Shown piece after piece: positions 17,978 to 27,945 of a DNA stretch of 64,000 bases; position 1 is the first letter of the stretch, and every line of letters begins with the position of its first letter. Made by a program: the position numbers and the translations under genes. The notes beneath the pieces are model-generated. The model was not told the origin of the DNA and searched no databases. It saw only the letters and a list, made by a program, of their open reading frames with translations. The stretch is from contig CAZVYJ010000007.1 of assembly GCA_964631565.1 (NCBI GenBank), positions 16,782 to 80,781 of the forward strand, in the 5' to 3' direction. The stretch is from CAZVYJ01 sp964631565. Lineage in GTDB: Bacteria > Planctomycetota > Phycisphaerae > SM23-33.

Positions 17978-19085
17978 ATGGGCGATATTCGTATCGGTAT
18001 CGTCGGTGCGAACCGCGGCATGTTCGCCGCAAAGGCCTGTGATATTGTCGGCTCGATGCGTGTGACGGCTATTTTCGACATAGCCGAAGAAAAAGCCCGC
18101 CAGGCCGCCGCCGACATCAAAGGCTGTCGTGCGTTCGGCCCGGACAAGTGGGAAGATTTTCTGGACAGCGGAATCGACGCAGCCGTCATCGCTTCTCCCA
18201 TTCCATTCCATGCCGACCAGTCAGCGGCGTGCCTGGAACGCGGCCTGCACGTGCTGTCGGAGGTGACCGCCGCAATAACGGTGGAGCAGGCCCGCAAGCT
18301 CGTCCATGCAGTTTCGCGCAGCCGCGGCACGTACATGCTCGCGGAAAACTGCTGCTATCTCGACGAGGCGGTGCTGTTCAGGCGGATGGCCCGCGCCGGC
18401 GAACTCGGCGAACTGTACCACGCAGAGGGCGGCTACCTGCACGACCTTCGGCCGCTTTTTCGGAATCCCGACGGTTCGCTGACCTGGCGCGCCGGTGAGC
18501 TGGGCGTGTACTGCACGCACCCGCTGGGGCCGATTCTCGACATCATGAACGACCGCGTCGCGAGTGTCTCGTGCCAGGCCCTCCCGATCGCCATCATCGA
18601 CAAGGAAATCCCCGGCATGAGCAACCACCTGATGCTGATGCGGACCGTCGGCGAAAAAAGCATTTACCTGCGCGTGGACCACATGTCGCCGCGCCCGTAC
18701 CGCTGCTATTTCCACGTGCAGGGCACGCGCGGCGTGTGCGAGTTCAACCTGACGGGCGTCGGAGAAATCGCCGGCTACAACGGCGACAAGGACGGCTGGC
18801 CGAAAATATGTTGCAACCGCGACGAAAAGTGGGAAGACCCGGCCGTCTATCGAAAGCGCCCATCTGTCGGACCGCACGGACGTGCCCAAAAACGTCGGCG
18901 AACTCGGCCACGGCTCCATGGAGTACTGGATGCTGAAGGCTTGGCTTGCTGCATTGCGCAACGGCGAGCCGATGCCCATCGACGTGCATCGCGGCCTGGA
19001 CATGACGCTGCCGGGAATCATGGCGGAGGAATCGCTGCGGCGCGGCGGCGAAGCCGTAGCCGTCCCCGATTCACGAAACTGGTAA
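17978..19085 (+). pseudogene. Gfo/Idh/MocA-family oxidoreductase interrupted by a one-base frameshift
   Basis: The N-terminal ~290 residues form a normal Gfo/Idh/MocA protein: a Rossmann domain starting IGIVGANRGMFAAKA and the family lysine position replaced by Thr in EVTAAI. The frame then turns into Arg-rich nonsense after codon 18848. Moving to the frame one base later (codons from 18852) restores a family-like end (ESAHLSDRTDVPKN, then HGSMEYWMLKAWLAALRNG) with a proper stop at 19085. A single extra base near 18851 explains everything. The result is either a sequencing/assembly error, given that this is a draft sequence, or a recent mutation. Read uncorrected, the frame runs into the next gene and makes a false 736-residue fusion. 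Intact product: ~369 residues, NAD(P)-dependent, substrate unknown. Confidence 0.85.
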
Positions 19086-19090
19086 ACCTT

Positions 19091-20188
19091 ATGAATACAG
19101 AAGAACGAATCCTCGCCGCCCTGCGCCTCGAGAAACCGGATCGCGTTCCGGTATTTCTCTACCTCAACCCTTATGACAAAACCGCGTGGTATGCCGACGA
19201 CCCGTCCTACGCGGAGGTAATCGACGCCTGCCGGGAACTGTCGGACATCGTGTACGACTGGTATTGTCCGTGCAACATCTCATGGACCGGGCAGGAGCTT
19301 GAAAAAGAAACGCGGCCGCTGCCAGACGGCGGAACGGAGCACATCGTCCAGACGCCGCTTGGGCCGATATCGTGCGTCACCGCTCCCGATTGGCGCGGAA
19401 GCGGACTGGTGAAAAACTGGATATGCACCGAAGAGGACGCCCGCAGGCTGCTGTCCATGCCGGACACTGACTGGCAGCCGGACGTGACGGAATTTATTCG
19501 TGAGCGCGGTCGGCAGCAGGGGCTGGCCGTCGCACAAGTTACATTTCCTGACCCTATATGCTGCGTCGGCGGGATGATTCACGATGAAACCCTGGCCATG
19601 TGGACAATCGAGCATCGCGACCTGCTTCGCGAAATGCTCGACATGTTCTTCCGCCGCCTGCAGCGGGCCGTCAAACACTGTCTGGAAAATGACGTTGGGC
19701 CAATTTATTACTTCAATGGGCCGGAATACGCGCTGCCGCCCCTCATGTCGCCGCGAGATTTCGACGAGTTCGTCGTGCCGTACGACACGCAGCTGATAGA
19801 GATGATACACTCATACCCCGGCCGGTATGTGATTGTGCATTCGCACGGCCGGGTTAACAGATTCCTTGAGCGTTTCGCCGATATGGGAACCGACGGGCTG
19901 AACGTTCTCGAACCGCCGCCGATAGGCGACGTGATTCTCGCCGAGGCCAAGCAGCGGGTCGGCGGCCGAATGTGCCTCATCGGCAATATCCAGTATGACG
20001 ATCTCGCCCGCAGCAGCACAGCCAAGGTGGGCAGGCTCGTCCACGAGGCGATACAGGCAGGGGCGCCCGGCGGCGGATTCATTCTTTCGCCGAGCGCATA
20101 TCCTTATGAGCGCCCCCTGCCGCCCAGGGCTGCAGAAAACTTCATCGAATATCTGCGCAAGGCTCGCGAGTACGGCGCATATGAGTGA
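19091..20188 (+). CDS. uroporphyrinogen decarboxylase (URO-D) superfamily protein, catabolic-operon type
   Basis: A 365-residue URO-D-fold protein starting at ATG 19091, five bases after the corrected end of the Gfo/Idh gene. The start MNTEERILAALRLEKPDRVP is the usual N-terminus for the non-heme URO-D-like clade found in sugar operons and corrinoid methyltransferase systems. The later VHSHGRVNRFLERFADMG and LIGNIQYDDL segments also match it. No heme genes are nearby, so porphyrin synthesis is unlikely. A methyl- or carboxyl-transfer role on a sugar-derived substrate is speculation. The fold is clear; the function is not. Confidence 0.8.
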   Translation: MNTEERILAALRLEKPDRVPVFLYLNPYDKTAWYADDPSYAEVIDACRELSDIVYDWYCPCNISWTGQELEKETRPLPDGGTEHIVQTPLGPISCVTAPDWRGSGLVKNWICTEEDARRLLSMPDTDWQPDVTEFIRERGRQQGLAVAQVTFPDPICCVGGMIHDETLAMWTIEHRDLLREMLDMFFRRLQRAVKHCLENDVGPIYYFNGPEYALPPLMSPRDFDEFVVPYDTQLIEMIHSYPGRYVIVHSHGRVNRFLERFADMGTDGLNVLEPPPIGDVILAEAKQRVGGRMCLIGNIQYDDLARSSTAKVGRLVHEAIQAGAPGGGFILSPSAYPYERPLPPRAAENFIEYLRKAREYGAYE

Positions 20189-20262
20189 CGTGTGATTTAC
20201 AAAATTAGAGGCTGCCCGAAGCCTGTTGTATGCCATGAAACAAGATAATTCGGAGTTCTACC

Positions 20263-22113
20263 ATGCCGAAAGCTGACAGAATGATGCCCGATACCCTCGA
20301 CCTCGCATCACGAGCCGAGCTGGTTCTCACCGCAATGGGCGGATGCATCGATCAAAAGTTGATGACCATGTACGGCGCAGTCCACATCTGCTGCCGTCGT
20401 CCGCATTTTGCACACTGGGCCTCGGCCGACACGCTGCTGGACCCGAAATTCGGCGAGTCTTTCGCACTGATGCGGCTGATGTGCGGCGGCAAACAGCATT
20501 TGGAGCTGGAAGCCGCCTATCGTCGTGACATGCTCAGCCGGATCGATAATGGATTATATTGGAACCGATACGACCCTGCCCGGCCTTGGCGGAACAGCTA
20601 CGCCCCCAAATTCTACGGCAAGGGCAAGGATGAGGATTTCTGCACGCTTGCCGGCACCGGCCGTCTGGCCCGCAGCCTGATGATCTGGAACGAAATCGAC
20701 GACGATGAAACGTGGAACGCTCATGCCCAACAGCTAATATCCGGCATGCGCCGCATCGCAGTCTGCCGCGAAGATTACTGTTACTATCCCGAGCGCGGCG
20801 GGTGGGGCGAGCCGTGTTCCTATCCACGCAGCGGCTGGCTCAACACCGACGAAGCCAAAAGCGAAACCGAAGGCGGCGAGGGTTCCGTGACGTGCATGCA
20901 CGGACACCAGCTCTACGCCGCCGCCAACTGGTATGCCCGCACCGGCGACGCCGACGCAAAAGACCTGGCCCGGCGCCTGGCGAGATACTGCATGAAGCCC
21001 AAGTTCTGGGGCGGCCTGCCCGACCCGGACGGCAATCGCGAAGGCCTGCCTGATACCATAGCGCCTCGTCGCGGCGAACCGGCCTACTTCGCAGGCGAGG
21101 AACAGGGGCACTGGTACAGCCATTTTCACGCCCGCGCGATTGCACTTCGAGGCATTCTTGAATATGCCCGGCTGATGGAGGATGAGCGGGCACTGGAGTT
21201 CGTCCGCCGCGCTTACGAGTTCACGCTGACGCAGGGCATCGCCCGAATCGGCTGGGTCAACTGCTGTCCGGTCACCGTGAACGGCATGGAGGGCTGCGCT
21301 CTGGGCGACCTTGTAGCGATGGGCATACGCCTGTCAGATGCCGGCGCCGGCGATTACTGGGACGACGTCGACGCCATTGTCCGCAACCAGCTCGCCGAGC
21401 AGCAGCTCATGCGGGCTGACCTGCTCGAGAAGGTGTCAGCCGCCCACACAAATCAGTGCTGCGAGGATGCGCCCGAGAGCCAGCTTTCATTCGAGAATAC
21501 GATTGCCCGCACTGTCGGTTTCTTCGGCGGCTTTTCTTTGCCCACGAGCTTCCCATGGGTGCACGTGATGCACTGCTGCACGGCCAACGCCAGTCAGGGA
21601 CTGTATTACGCATGGGAGGGCACGCTTCGCGAAACGGCTGACACCGCGCAGGTAAATCTGCTGCTCAACCGATTCGGCCGGCTCGTCGATGTGGAAAGTC
21701 ATCTTCCTTACGAAGGCAGGGTGGTAATCCGCAACAAAGCCGCCCGCCGCGTTGCCGTCCGAATTCCAGCATGGGTCTGGCGGCGAGAGCTTCGGGCCGA
21801 TGTTTCCGGCAAACCCCGCAAGCCGGACTGGATTGGAAAGTCGCTCGTTTTCGAGGCCCTGAAACCGGGCGACGTCGCGACTATTACGTTCCCGGTGCGC
21901 GAAACGACGGCTTCCTACACCATTAACGCACACTCGGCGGCGGAGCAGGTTTTCACCTGCACATTCCGCGGAAGCACGCTGGTTGACATTACTCCGCGCG
22001 ACAACGCACCAAAGAGCTATCCGTTATATCTGCGGGATCATATGCGAACAGACAAATCGCCCATGACGGCCGTAAAGCACCATGTGCCGGAGCGAATCGT
22101 CTCAGGCTGGTAG
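20263..22113 (+). CDS. GH127-like glycoside hydrolase (putative beta-L-arabinofuranosidase), cytoplasmic
   Basis: A 616-residue (alpha/alpha)6-barrel-type protein. The zinc-thiolate site known from GH127 beta-L-arabinofuranosidase (E338, C340, C417, C418) appears as E343-G-C345 in MEGCALGDLV and C438-C439 in HCCTANASQGLYYAW. The C-terminal ~150 residues are beta-sandwich, as in the family. There is no signal peptide, so it would process imported arabinose-containing oligosaccharides. It is the last gene of the operon, 74 bases after the URO-D gene, with GGAG 8 bases before the ATG. GH127 membership is moderately sure; the exact linkage is not. Confidence 0.75.
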   Translation: MPKADRMMPDTLDLASRAELVLTAMGGCIDQKLMTMYGAVHICCRRPHFAHWASADTLLDPKFGESFALMRLMCGGKQHLELEAAYRRDMLSRIDNGLYWNRYDPARPWRNSYAPKFYGKGKDEDFCTLAGTGRLARSLMIWNEIDDDETWNAHAQQLISGMRRIAVCREDYCYYPERGGWGEPCSYPRSGWLNTDEAKSETEGGEGSVTCMHGHQLYAAANWYARTGDADAKDLARRLARYCMKPKFWGGLPDPDGNREGLPDTIAPRRGEPAYFAGEEQGHWYSHFHARAIALRGILEYARLMEDERALEFVRRAYEFTLTQGIARIGWVNCCPVTVNGMEGCALGDLVAMGIRLSDAGAGDYWDDVDAIVRNQLAEQQLMRADLLEKVSAAHTNQCCEDAPESQLSFENTIARTVGFFGGFSLPTSFPWVHVMHCCTANASQGLYYAWEGTLRETADTAQVNLLLNRFGRLVDVESHLPYEGRVVIRNKAARRVAVRIPAWVWRRELRADVSGKPRKPDWIGKSLVFEALKPGDVATITFPVRETTASYTINAHSAAEQVFTCTFRGSTLVDITPRDNAPKSYPLYLRDHMRTDKSPMTAVKHHVPERIVSGW

Positions 22114-22160
22114 CACACGTATTGAAACTTTCCGCCTAACGCTGAGTGCCCGCAGGCCGG

Positions 22161-25100
22161 TCAGTTCGGCGGCACGAACAGGTAAGTCCGCTTGCGGTTC
22201 CAGATGACGTTGTGCTGCGCGACCCTTTTTTCCGCTTCCAGCTGCGCGTCGATTCCGGCGGATTTAGCTATGCCGGGCGGCACGCTTTCGGGCAGCCAGT
22301 GCAGCGGCAGGAACACCAGCGCCTCGCCCGGCGAGTTGACGACCGAGCTGTTGGCCGGCGTTTCCTCCAGGCCCCACAGGTCGGCTATCCAGTCGCCGAG
22401 TTTCGCGCCCACAGTCCAGCTGGCGAGAATCACGCCGCCCCAAGGTTCCAGGGCGCCGATGCCGGCATTGAACGCGCTGGCGATGGTGTCGTTGGCGGCC
22501 TGGTTCTTGTCGATCGGATTGTCGATCTGGCTCCATTTGTACGCGTTGTAGCCGGTCTCCAGCACGCCGACCGCGACGCCGACGATGCTTATTTTCGAGC
22601 CGCCGGTCTTCGTGATGGCCAGCCCGCTGACGAACACGCTGTCAACCTTCTTCGCCGATGCGATGATGTGAGCGCCTTCCACCACGCCCTTGGTGAAGAA
22701 GACGGCCATGCCGACCTTGTCGCCTTCCTCGTAGCACTGGTAGAAACGCAGACCGTTGCTTACCACAACTGCTCCCACTTTCAGGCCGGTCGTCACGCGC
22801 TCCATGGTAATCTGCCACTTCGACGGAACCGTGCCCGGGAACTGCTTGCTGCGCTCGATGAGTTTGGAGTTGTCCGGGTCGACCACGTTCTCGGTGCGAT
22901 GGAGGATAAGCTCCTGGCTGCGGCTTTTGTCGGTGATGGTGATGCCGGTCTCCGGGTCGGTCCAGACGGTGTAAGGCCGCTTCACGACCGTGCGAGTGCT
23001 GATATAGAACCCGCCGTCGAACCGTTTTTGAATCGCGATGCTGCGCTGGGCGGTCAGCATCTGGCCGGTCATCGGATCGGCCGTCTGGAGATTGAGCACC
23101 TCGCCGAACCGCTTGGAATCGCCGGCAGCCAGATTCCAGTAGCCGCGGGATTCATTCCATTTTTTTACGTCCTTGTAGCAGCTGTACCACGTCTTCAGAT
23201 TCATCACGAACGTCTTCGCCTTCGCCATGTCGGCGCATATGTCCCTGCTTTGGGCGGTATCGGCCGGCGTTTCCTCAGAGGCGTTTTCCTGGCCGGAGCC
23301 TGACGATGTTCCGCTTTCGGGCGGTGCGGTCGTGCCCTGGACATCGCTGAGGCTTACCGACACCTGCCGCCACACGCCGTCGGCACCCCAGTTCACCTCG
23401 TTGGCAAGCAACTGAAGCTGCCGCTCGGTGTTGGCGATCAGGCAGACGACGTCCATATTGGCCATTTGGCTGCTCAGCTGCTGCGCTCGCTGTTTCATGT
23501 GTGCCTGCTGCTCGGACGTCTTGAGGTTTTTCGGCATGCGCGTCATGCCGCGAACGCTGCAGATCGCAACCCGATAGCTCTTGCCGCCGACCGATACGTT
23601 CAGCGTCTTGACGTCGTCTTCGAGCGGCCAGTGAAGGCTGGAATTTCGGTCTATCGCGTTGATGGCCTCCACGCAGACCTGGTCGAATATGTCCGCGTCC
23701 ATCGCCTGGTTGGCCCTCGGCTGGAGGCGCTGCACCCATTGCACGCACTCTGAGGCGGTCTCCATCTGCACGCCGCTGACGGACAGATACGACTTGTCTA
23801 TCGGCTTGAAGCTGAATCGGTTCAGTCCGCAGCCGCAGTACGGGCAGTTGTCGAATTCGTCGCCCACCCTGCGGTTGCAGTTGGTGCAGGTTGCCTGCCC
23901 GCGCGTCCTCACCATCCAGCAGGGGGTTAGTTTCACATACACGCCGCAGTTCCTGAAGAACTTCTCGCCCGGCATGAAGGCCTTCGCCTCGTACGTATTC
24001 GCGCACACCGGCGAAGTTACCGCGAAGGTGCTGAACAACATGTGTTCGCCGCGGAGGTTCGACTCGCAGTAAAACTCGACCAGCCAGGCCAGTTTCATCA
24101 TCGGGCGCGCCCAGCTGCCTTCGCCGGTGAGGTCCTGGCCGACAATCTTGCACTGAATGGTCAGCGTGCGGTCCACGTATTCGTCGCAGCCGGGAAAGCT
24201 CACTTTCAGATAGTTGCGGTGGATGCCATCGGTGTACTTCGTGCCGTCGATTCTCTCGACGTTCTCGATTATCGGAGTGCCTTCGGAGCTGAGCGAGTAG
24301 TAGTGGAAATAGTACTCCGGATGCCCCGTTCCGCCGTAGTTGAAGACTCCGAGTTTCTCTTCGCCTTCGGGCGGCGTCACGCTGAAACCCTTCCAGCCGA
24401 CAACCTCGAAGGGCTTGCGCTTCGACTTGTCCTCATTCTTGCGGTCGAACAGCAATTCGTTGAGGTAGTCCTTCATCCGGTCGCTGGTGTAGGTGCGTTC
24501 GCTGCGCACGATGTTCTTTCCGCTGCACACGTCGCCGTACTTGATCACCTTGCTGTCGCCTCCGCCGACGCCGAAGAACTTGAAATCGGCGGTGTAGCGG
24601 ATCATGCCCGGCTCATAGATGCTCGACCAGTCCGAGCTGCCGGAATAGTTCGTGCGCGGCGCAAGGTCATAGCCGTCGATTACGCCGTCGCCGTCGGAAT
24701 CGGGATTGTTCCTGAACGAATCCGCGCCGTTATCGCTGCCGGGCGCGATTTCCGCCGAGTCGGGCATCCAGTCCCGGTCGTCGTCCTGCTGGACGTCAAG
24801 CTCGAACGCAGTCGTCGCGGCCGGGTAAATCACGTTGTTGATGGCCTGCTCCGGGAAATTCACTGTAATGGTGATCGTCTGCTGCATGACATGCGGCGGG
24901 GTGTATTTCAGCCGCGTCGATGATGTAGTGGAAATCATGTTTGCGCCGTTTTCGCCGGCCGAGCCGCCCGCAAACTGCCCGGCGTCAACGCTGACATCAA
25001 GCCTGGCGTGGTCCAGCCTGACGGGGTATGCCGGATCAACATTGTCCCACGCCGACAGCTGCATCTGGTGCTCGTGCCCGCCGGACAGATAAGGCAGCAT

Positions 25101-27806
25101 GAGCGTGGCGACGTCTATCTGTATCTGTATGTCTCCGGCTTCGCGGATTCGGGTGGCCTCGCGGGGCTTGGTGCCTTTTTCAACCTCGTAGGAATTGCTC
25201 ATGCCGTCGCCGTCATCGTCGAACTGCACCTCTATCGGCAGGGATTCCGACGAATTGCCGGCCGTGTCCCACGCAACGACTTTCACTTCGATTCCGCGGT
25301 CGCGGAACGCGCTGGAAACCTTGATTTCGCCGAGTGCGCCGCCGGTGACCGGCTGGGTATAGTCCTCGCGCCGCGCCTCCTGCCAGCGTGTTGGGCCGGA
25401 TTTCTTGTTCGCCATGGCGCGGAAGTAGATCATGTATTTCTGGAGATTGCGGTCGACAACCGTGCCGCGAATCTCCAGAGGCTCATCCTTGCACTGCACG
25501 AGCTGCTCGATGCTCTCGACCTCGGCGATGGGATTGGTGTTGTCGATTTCGACGGTCGTTTCGGCCAGCACGCGCGGGTTTTCGGCGATTTTCCAGCATT
25601 CCACGTGACCCGTCTGGTCGTTGACGACCAGCAGCCGGCCGTCGTCGTACAGCAGCGCCTTGGCGCGAAGCGGCTTGTCCTGCATGCCGCCCAGCGACCA
25701 GAGATATCTGCCGGTCCCGTCGTAGCAGGCGATTTCCCCGACGCCGCGGTAGAAGCATCCGCCGCCGGCTGCCAGCGGACCGTCGTATGTAATCCGTACC
25801 GGACCGTTGCTGTCAACCAGTTCCGCCGTGGCGATTATGCCCAGAACCTTGGCGGCTTCGGATGAGCCGGTTTTCGACTTTCCTTTGCCCTTTCCTTCGG
25901 GCGGGCTGGGCTTTTCCATGTGAATCTTGCCGTCGTCGTCCATAACACGGATCGGCTCGCCCGGGCGGATGTGCAGAATCGCCAGTGCCGCGGCGTCGCT
26001 ATTCTTTTCGCGCCAGGAATACTGAACGGCCACGCGGTCGGGCTGCTTGGGATCATAACTCACCACCTGCCCGAAATATGCCCCGCCGTCGACCGGGGCA
26101 TCAACGGTCTGAATAATATTGCCCTCGGAATCCAGCACGAGCATCTTGCCGATGAGCGGGGCGGACTGGCTGGTGGCGATCCCGAACTGCCCGCACGCCA
26201 GCAGCATCGTGCCGTCTCCGTCAACGAACATGCCGTTGACCGGGACGGCCTGGCCTTTCGGCAGCTGTATCTGGACAGTCCGCTCCGGTTTGCCCTCCTC
26301 GTCCAGCACCGATATCGCCAGCGGCGACGCCATGTAGACTTTCCTGTCCGTTCTGCTGCCGCCGAAAATCACGCCGGAGCCGGTGTTCATCGGCGTCAGG
26401 TTCCAATAGGGCCAGCACGCCGTCAGCTCGCCGTCGCGGTCCAGCACGGTGCAGCGGCTCAGGCCCTTGTCGAAAATCGCGTAGTGCTCCGGGCCGAACG
26501 GAACAATCGCAACGGCATCGATAATGACGCCCGGCGGCGTGGCGTATGTCTGCTGAACCTCACCGGACGGGCTCATGCGGACTACACGGTGATTGTCGTA
26601 GTGGTCGGAAACGGCGATTTCCCTGCCATTTGTCGCAATGCGACTGACGAATTGGAACTGGCCATCGCCAGAGCCGTACTCGCCCCACGAATCGAGCAGC
26701 TTGCCTTCGGCCGAAATGTGCGCGAAGGCTTTCATCTTGTTGGTGTTCGTTACATACGACAGCGAACCGTCGGAAACGACCAGCGAACCATCATCCAGTG
26801 CTGCAATCTGTCGGGGAAAGGCCAGCGGCAGTTCGCCGCCGTTATAAAAAGTGTTAATGGAACGCAGATATTTGCCGTTCTTGTCGAATACAGCTATCCG
26901 GGCGATGCGCCCGTTCTGGTCGGTCACGTAAATTTCGTCTCCCGGCCCGACCGCGATATCGCAAGGTTTGCCGAGCTTTGCGTCGCCGGAGCCCTTGTCG
27001 CCGATGGCGCCCGCCGGTTTGCCGTCGGCCGAGAAAACCTGCACCGCGCCCTGGCAAATAAGGAGGATCCGCCCGCGCGAGTCGACGGCCATCCCGTCCA
27101 GCCAGTCCATCCGCTTCTTCTGGCTGGACAGATCGACCAGAATGCTCGCCGCTCCATTGGCCGTGTCAACCTTGGCTACACGCTGGTTGTCCCGCACGAG
27201 CAGCGTGTTCTTGTCCAGCAGCGCCATGGCGTGTATCCAGCCCAGCCGAGCGGCGCCTTTGGGCAGCGTCGGCTGAATGCGGCTGACGAATTTGCCTTTC
27301 GGGTCAAAAATCTGGATGGTTCCGTCCGAGCCGCTTACGTAAAGCGTTCCGTTGCCGGCGAGTGCGATTGCGTGCGGCTCGCGAATGACGCCCGGGCGGT
27401 TGCGTTCAGCCGTCGGGTCGCCGAAGCGCCAGGCCAGCTCGGCCCGGCACATCGCTCGCAGCGTATACACGCCGTCCTCGCAGGCTCTGCCGGAGCCATC
27501 CCGGCCCAGCCACACGTAGCGATCGTTGCCTTTTCCGACGTGGCGGCGGATATCGGGCGACTCGACGACTAGAACCGTCCGGTCGTCTTTGCTTATCTCG
27601 ATCCAGATGGGAAGTTCGCGGGTCAGTTCGAAGTCGATGCCGGCCTTGTCCAGCTTGCCGGGACTGTTGGCCGGCGAGAAGGGGGACGGCTCGGCCTTCA
27701 TGGAGCTTATCGACCCCTCATCTTCCGCGCCGGCGATTCCGGGCAGCAGGACAAACCAGCAAAATACCGCGCCAAGGACCAATGCCAAAAGTGACATGCG
27801 GACCAT
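22161..27806 (-). CDS. giant exported NHL-propeller protein with Ca-binding repeats, zinc ribbon and hydrophobic C-terminal region
   Basis: A 1881-residue protein. ATG 27806 is chosen because AAAGGAG lies 7 bases upstream and the product starts with a clear signal peptide (MVRMSLLALVLGAVFCWF, cleavage after AGA near residue 27); a further upstream in-frame start lacks both. Residues ~120-500 hold NHL-type beta-propeller repeats (IAVGPGDEIYVTD and similar). Asp-rich thrombospondin-3-like calcium motifs lie near 862-870 and 1006-1045. A four-Cys zinc ribbon (CTNC then CPYC) lies near 1306-1325. A Gly/Ala-rich hydrophobic stretch lies near 1700-1750. The middle ~400 residues are unrecognised. 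A surface or secreted role is likely. It faces the operon convergently. Confidence 0.7.
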   Translation of the reverse strand: MVRMSLLALVLGAVFCWFVLLPGIAGAEDEGSISSMKAEPSPFSPANSPGKLDKAGIDFELTRELPIWIEISKDDRTVLVVESPDIRRHVGKGNDRYVWLGRDGSGRACEDGVYTLRAMCRAELAWRFGDPTAERNRPGVIREPHAIALAGNGTLYVSGSDGTIQIFDPKGKFVSRIQPTLPKGAARLGWIHAMALLDKNTLLVRDNQRVAKVDTANGAASILVDLSSQKKRMDWLDGMAVDSRGRILLICQGAVQVFSADGKPAGAIGDKGSGDAKLGKPCDIAVGPGDEIYVTDQNGRIARIAVFDKNGKYLRSINTFYNGGELPLAFPRQIAALDDGSLVVSDGSLSYVTNTNKMKAFAHISAEGKLLDSWGEYGSGDGQFQFVSRIATNGREIAVSDHYDNHRVVRMSPSGEVQQTYATPPGVIIDAVAIVPFGPEHYAIFDKGLSRCTVLDRDGELTACWPYWNLTPMNTGSGVIFGGSRTDRKVYMASPLAISVLDEEGKPERTVQIQLPKGQAVPVNGMFVDGDGTMLLACGQFGIATSQSAPLIGKMLVLDSEGNIIQTVDAPVDGGAYFGQVVSYDPKQPDRVAVQYSWREKNSDAAALAILHIRPGEPIRVMDDDGKIHMEKPSPPEGKGKGKSKTGSSEAAKVLGIIATAELVDSNGPVRITYDGPLAAGGGCFYRGVGEIACYDGTGRYLWSLGGMQDKPLRAKALLYDDGRLLVVNDQTGHVECWKIAENPRVLAETTVEIDNTNPIAEVESIEQLVQCKDEPLEIRGTVVDRNLQKYMIYFRAMANKKSGPTRWQEARREDYTQPVTGGALGEIKVSSAFRDRGIEVKVVAWDTAGNSSESLPIEVQFDDDGDGMSNSYEVEKGTKPREATRIREAGDIQIQIDVATLMLPYLSGGHEHQMQLSAWDNVDPAYPVRLDHARLDVSVDAGQFAGGSAGENGANMISTTSSTRLKYTPPHVMQQTITITVNFPEQAINNVIYPAATTAFELDVQQDDDRDWMPDSAEIAPGSDNGADSFRNNPDSDGDGVIDGYDLAPRTNYSGSSDWSSIYEPGMIRYTADFKFFGVGGGDSKVIKYGDVCSGKNIVRSERTYTSDRMKDYLNELLFDRKNEDKSKRKPFEVVGWKGFSVTPPEGEEKLGVFNYGGTGHPEYYFHYYSLSSEGTPIIENVERIDGTKYTDGIHRNYLKVSFPGCDEYVDRTLTIQCKIVGQDLTGEGSWARPMMKLAWLVEFYCESNLRGEHMLFSTFAVTSPVCANTYEAKAFMPGEKFFRNCGVYVKLTPCWMVRTRGQATCTNCNRRVGDEFDNCPYCGCGLNRFSFKPIDKSYLSVSGVQMETASECVQWVQRLQPRANQAMDADIFDQVCVEAINAIDRNSSLHWPLEDDVKTLNVSVGGKSYRVAICSVRGMTRMPKNLKTSEQQAHMKQRAQQLSSQMANMDVVCLIANTERQLQLLANEVNWGADGVWRQVSVSLSDVQGTTAPPESGTSSGSGQENASEETPADTAQSRDICADMAKAKTFVMNLKTWYSCYKDVKKWNESRGYWNLAAGDSKRFGEVLNLQTADPMTGQMLTAQRSIAIQKRFDGGFYISTRTVVKRPYTVWTDPETGITITDKSRSQELILHRTENVVDPDNSKLIERSKQFPGTVPSKWQITMERVTTGLKVGAVVVSNGLRFYQCYEEGDKVGMAVFFTKGVVEGAHIIASAKKVDSVFVSGLAITKTGGSKISIVGVAVGVLETGYNAYKWSQIDNPIDKNQAANDTIASAFNAGIGALEPWGGVILASWTVGAKLGDWIADLWGLEETPANSSVVNSPGEALVFLPLHWLPESVPPGIAKSAGIDAQLEAEKRVAQHNVIWNRKRTYLFVPPN

Positions 27807-27846
27807 TGCGTTTCTCCTTTGGGAAGACTGGTGACGAATGCGATAA

Positions 27847-27876
27847 ATTATATCCATGCGATGCAATCGCTGTAAA
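27847..27876 (-). promoter_or_regulatory. promoter of the giant exported protein
   Basis: On the minus strand TTTACA (27876-27871) and a perfect TATAAT (27852-27847) are separated by 18 bases. This predicts a start near 27840 and a ~35-base leader before the ATG at 27806. Confidence 0.6.
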
Positions 27877-27945
27877 TGACCACGGGGAGGCAAGAGAATC
27901 AGAACCGGTTTCACGTTCTGCCGCCGCAGGTGAAAGCCGGTCATG

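Noticed and set aside
17978..20188. A single 736-residue Gfo/Idh-URO-D fusion protein
   Set aside because: The joining ~75 residues are Arg/Pro-rich nonsense, while the alternative frame gives a conserved Gfo/Idh end and the URO-D part has its own start.
27807..27944. 46-residue N-terminal extension of the giant exported protein
   Set aside because: It would hide the signal peptide, cross the promoter and lacks a ribosome-binding site; ATG 27806 has AAAGGAG.
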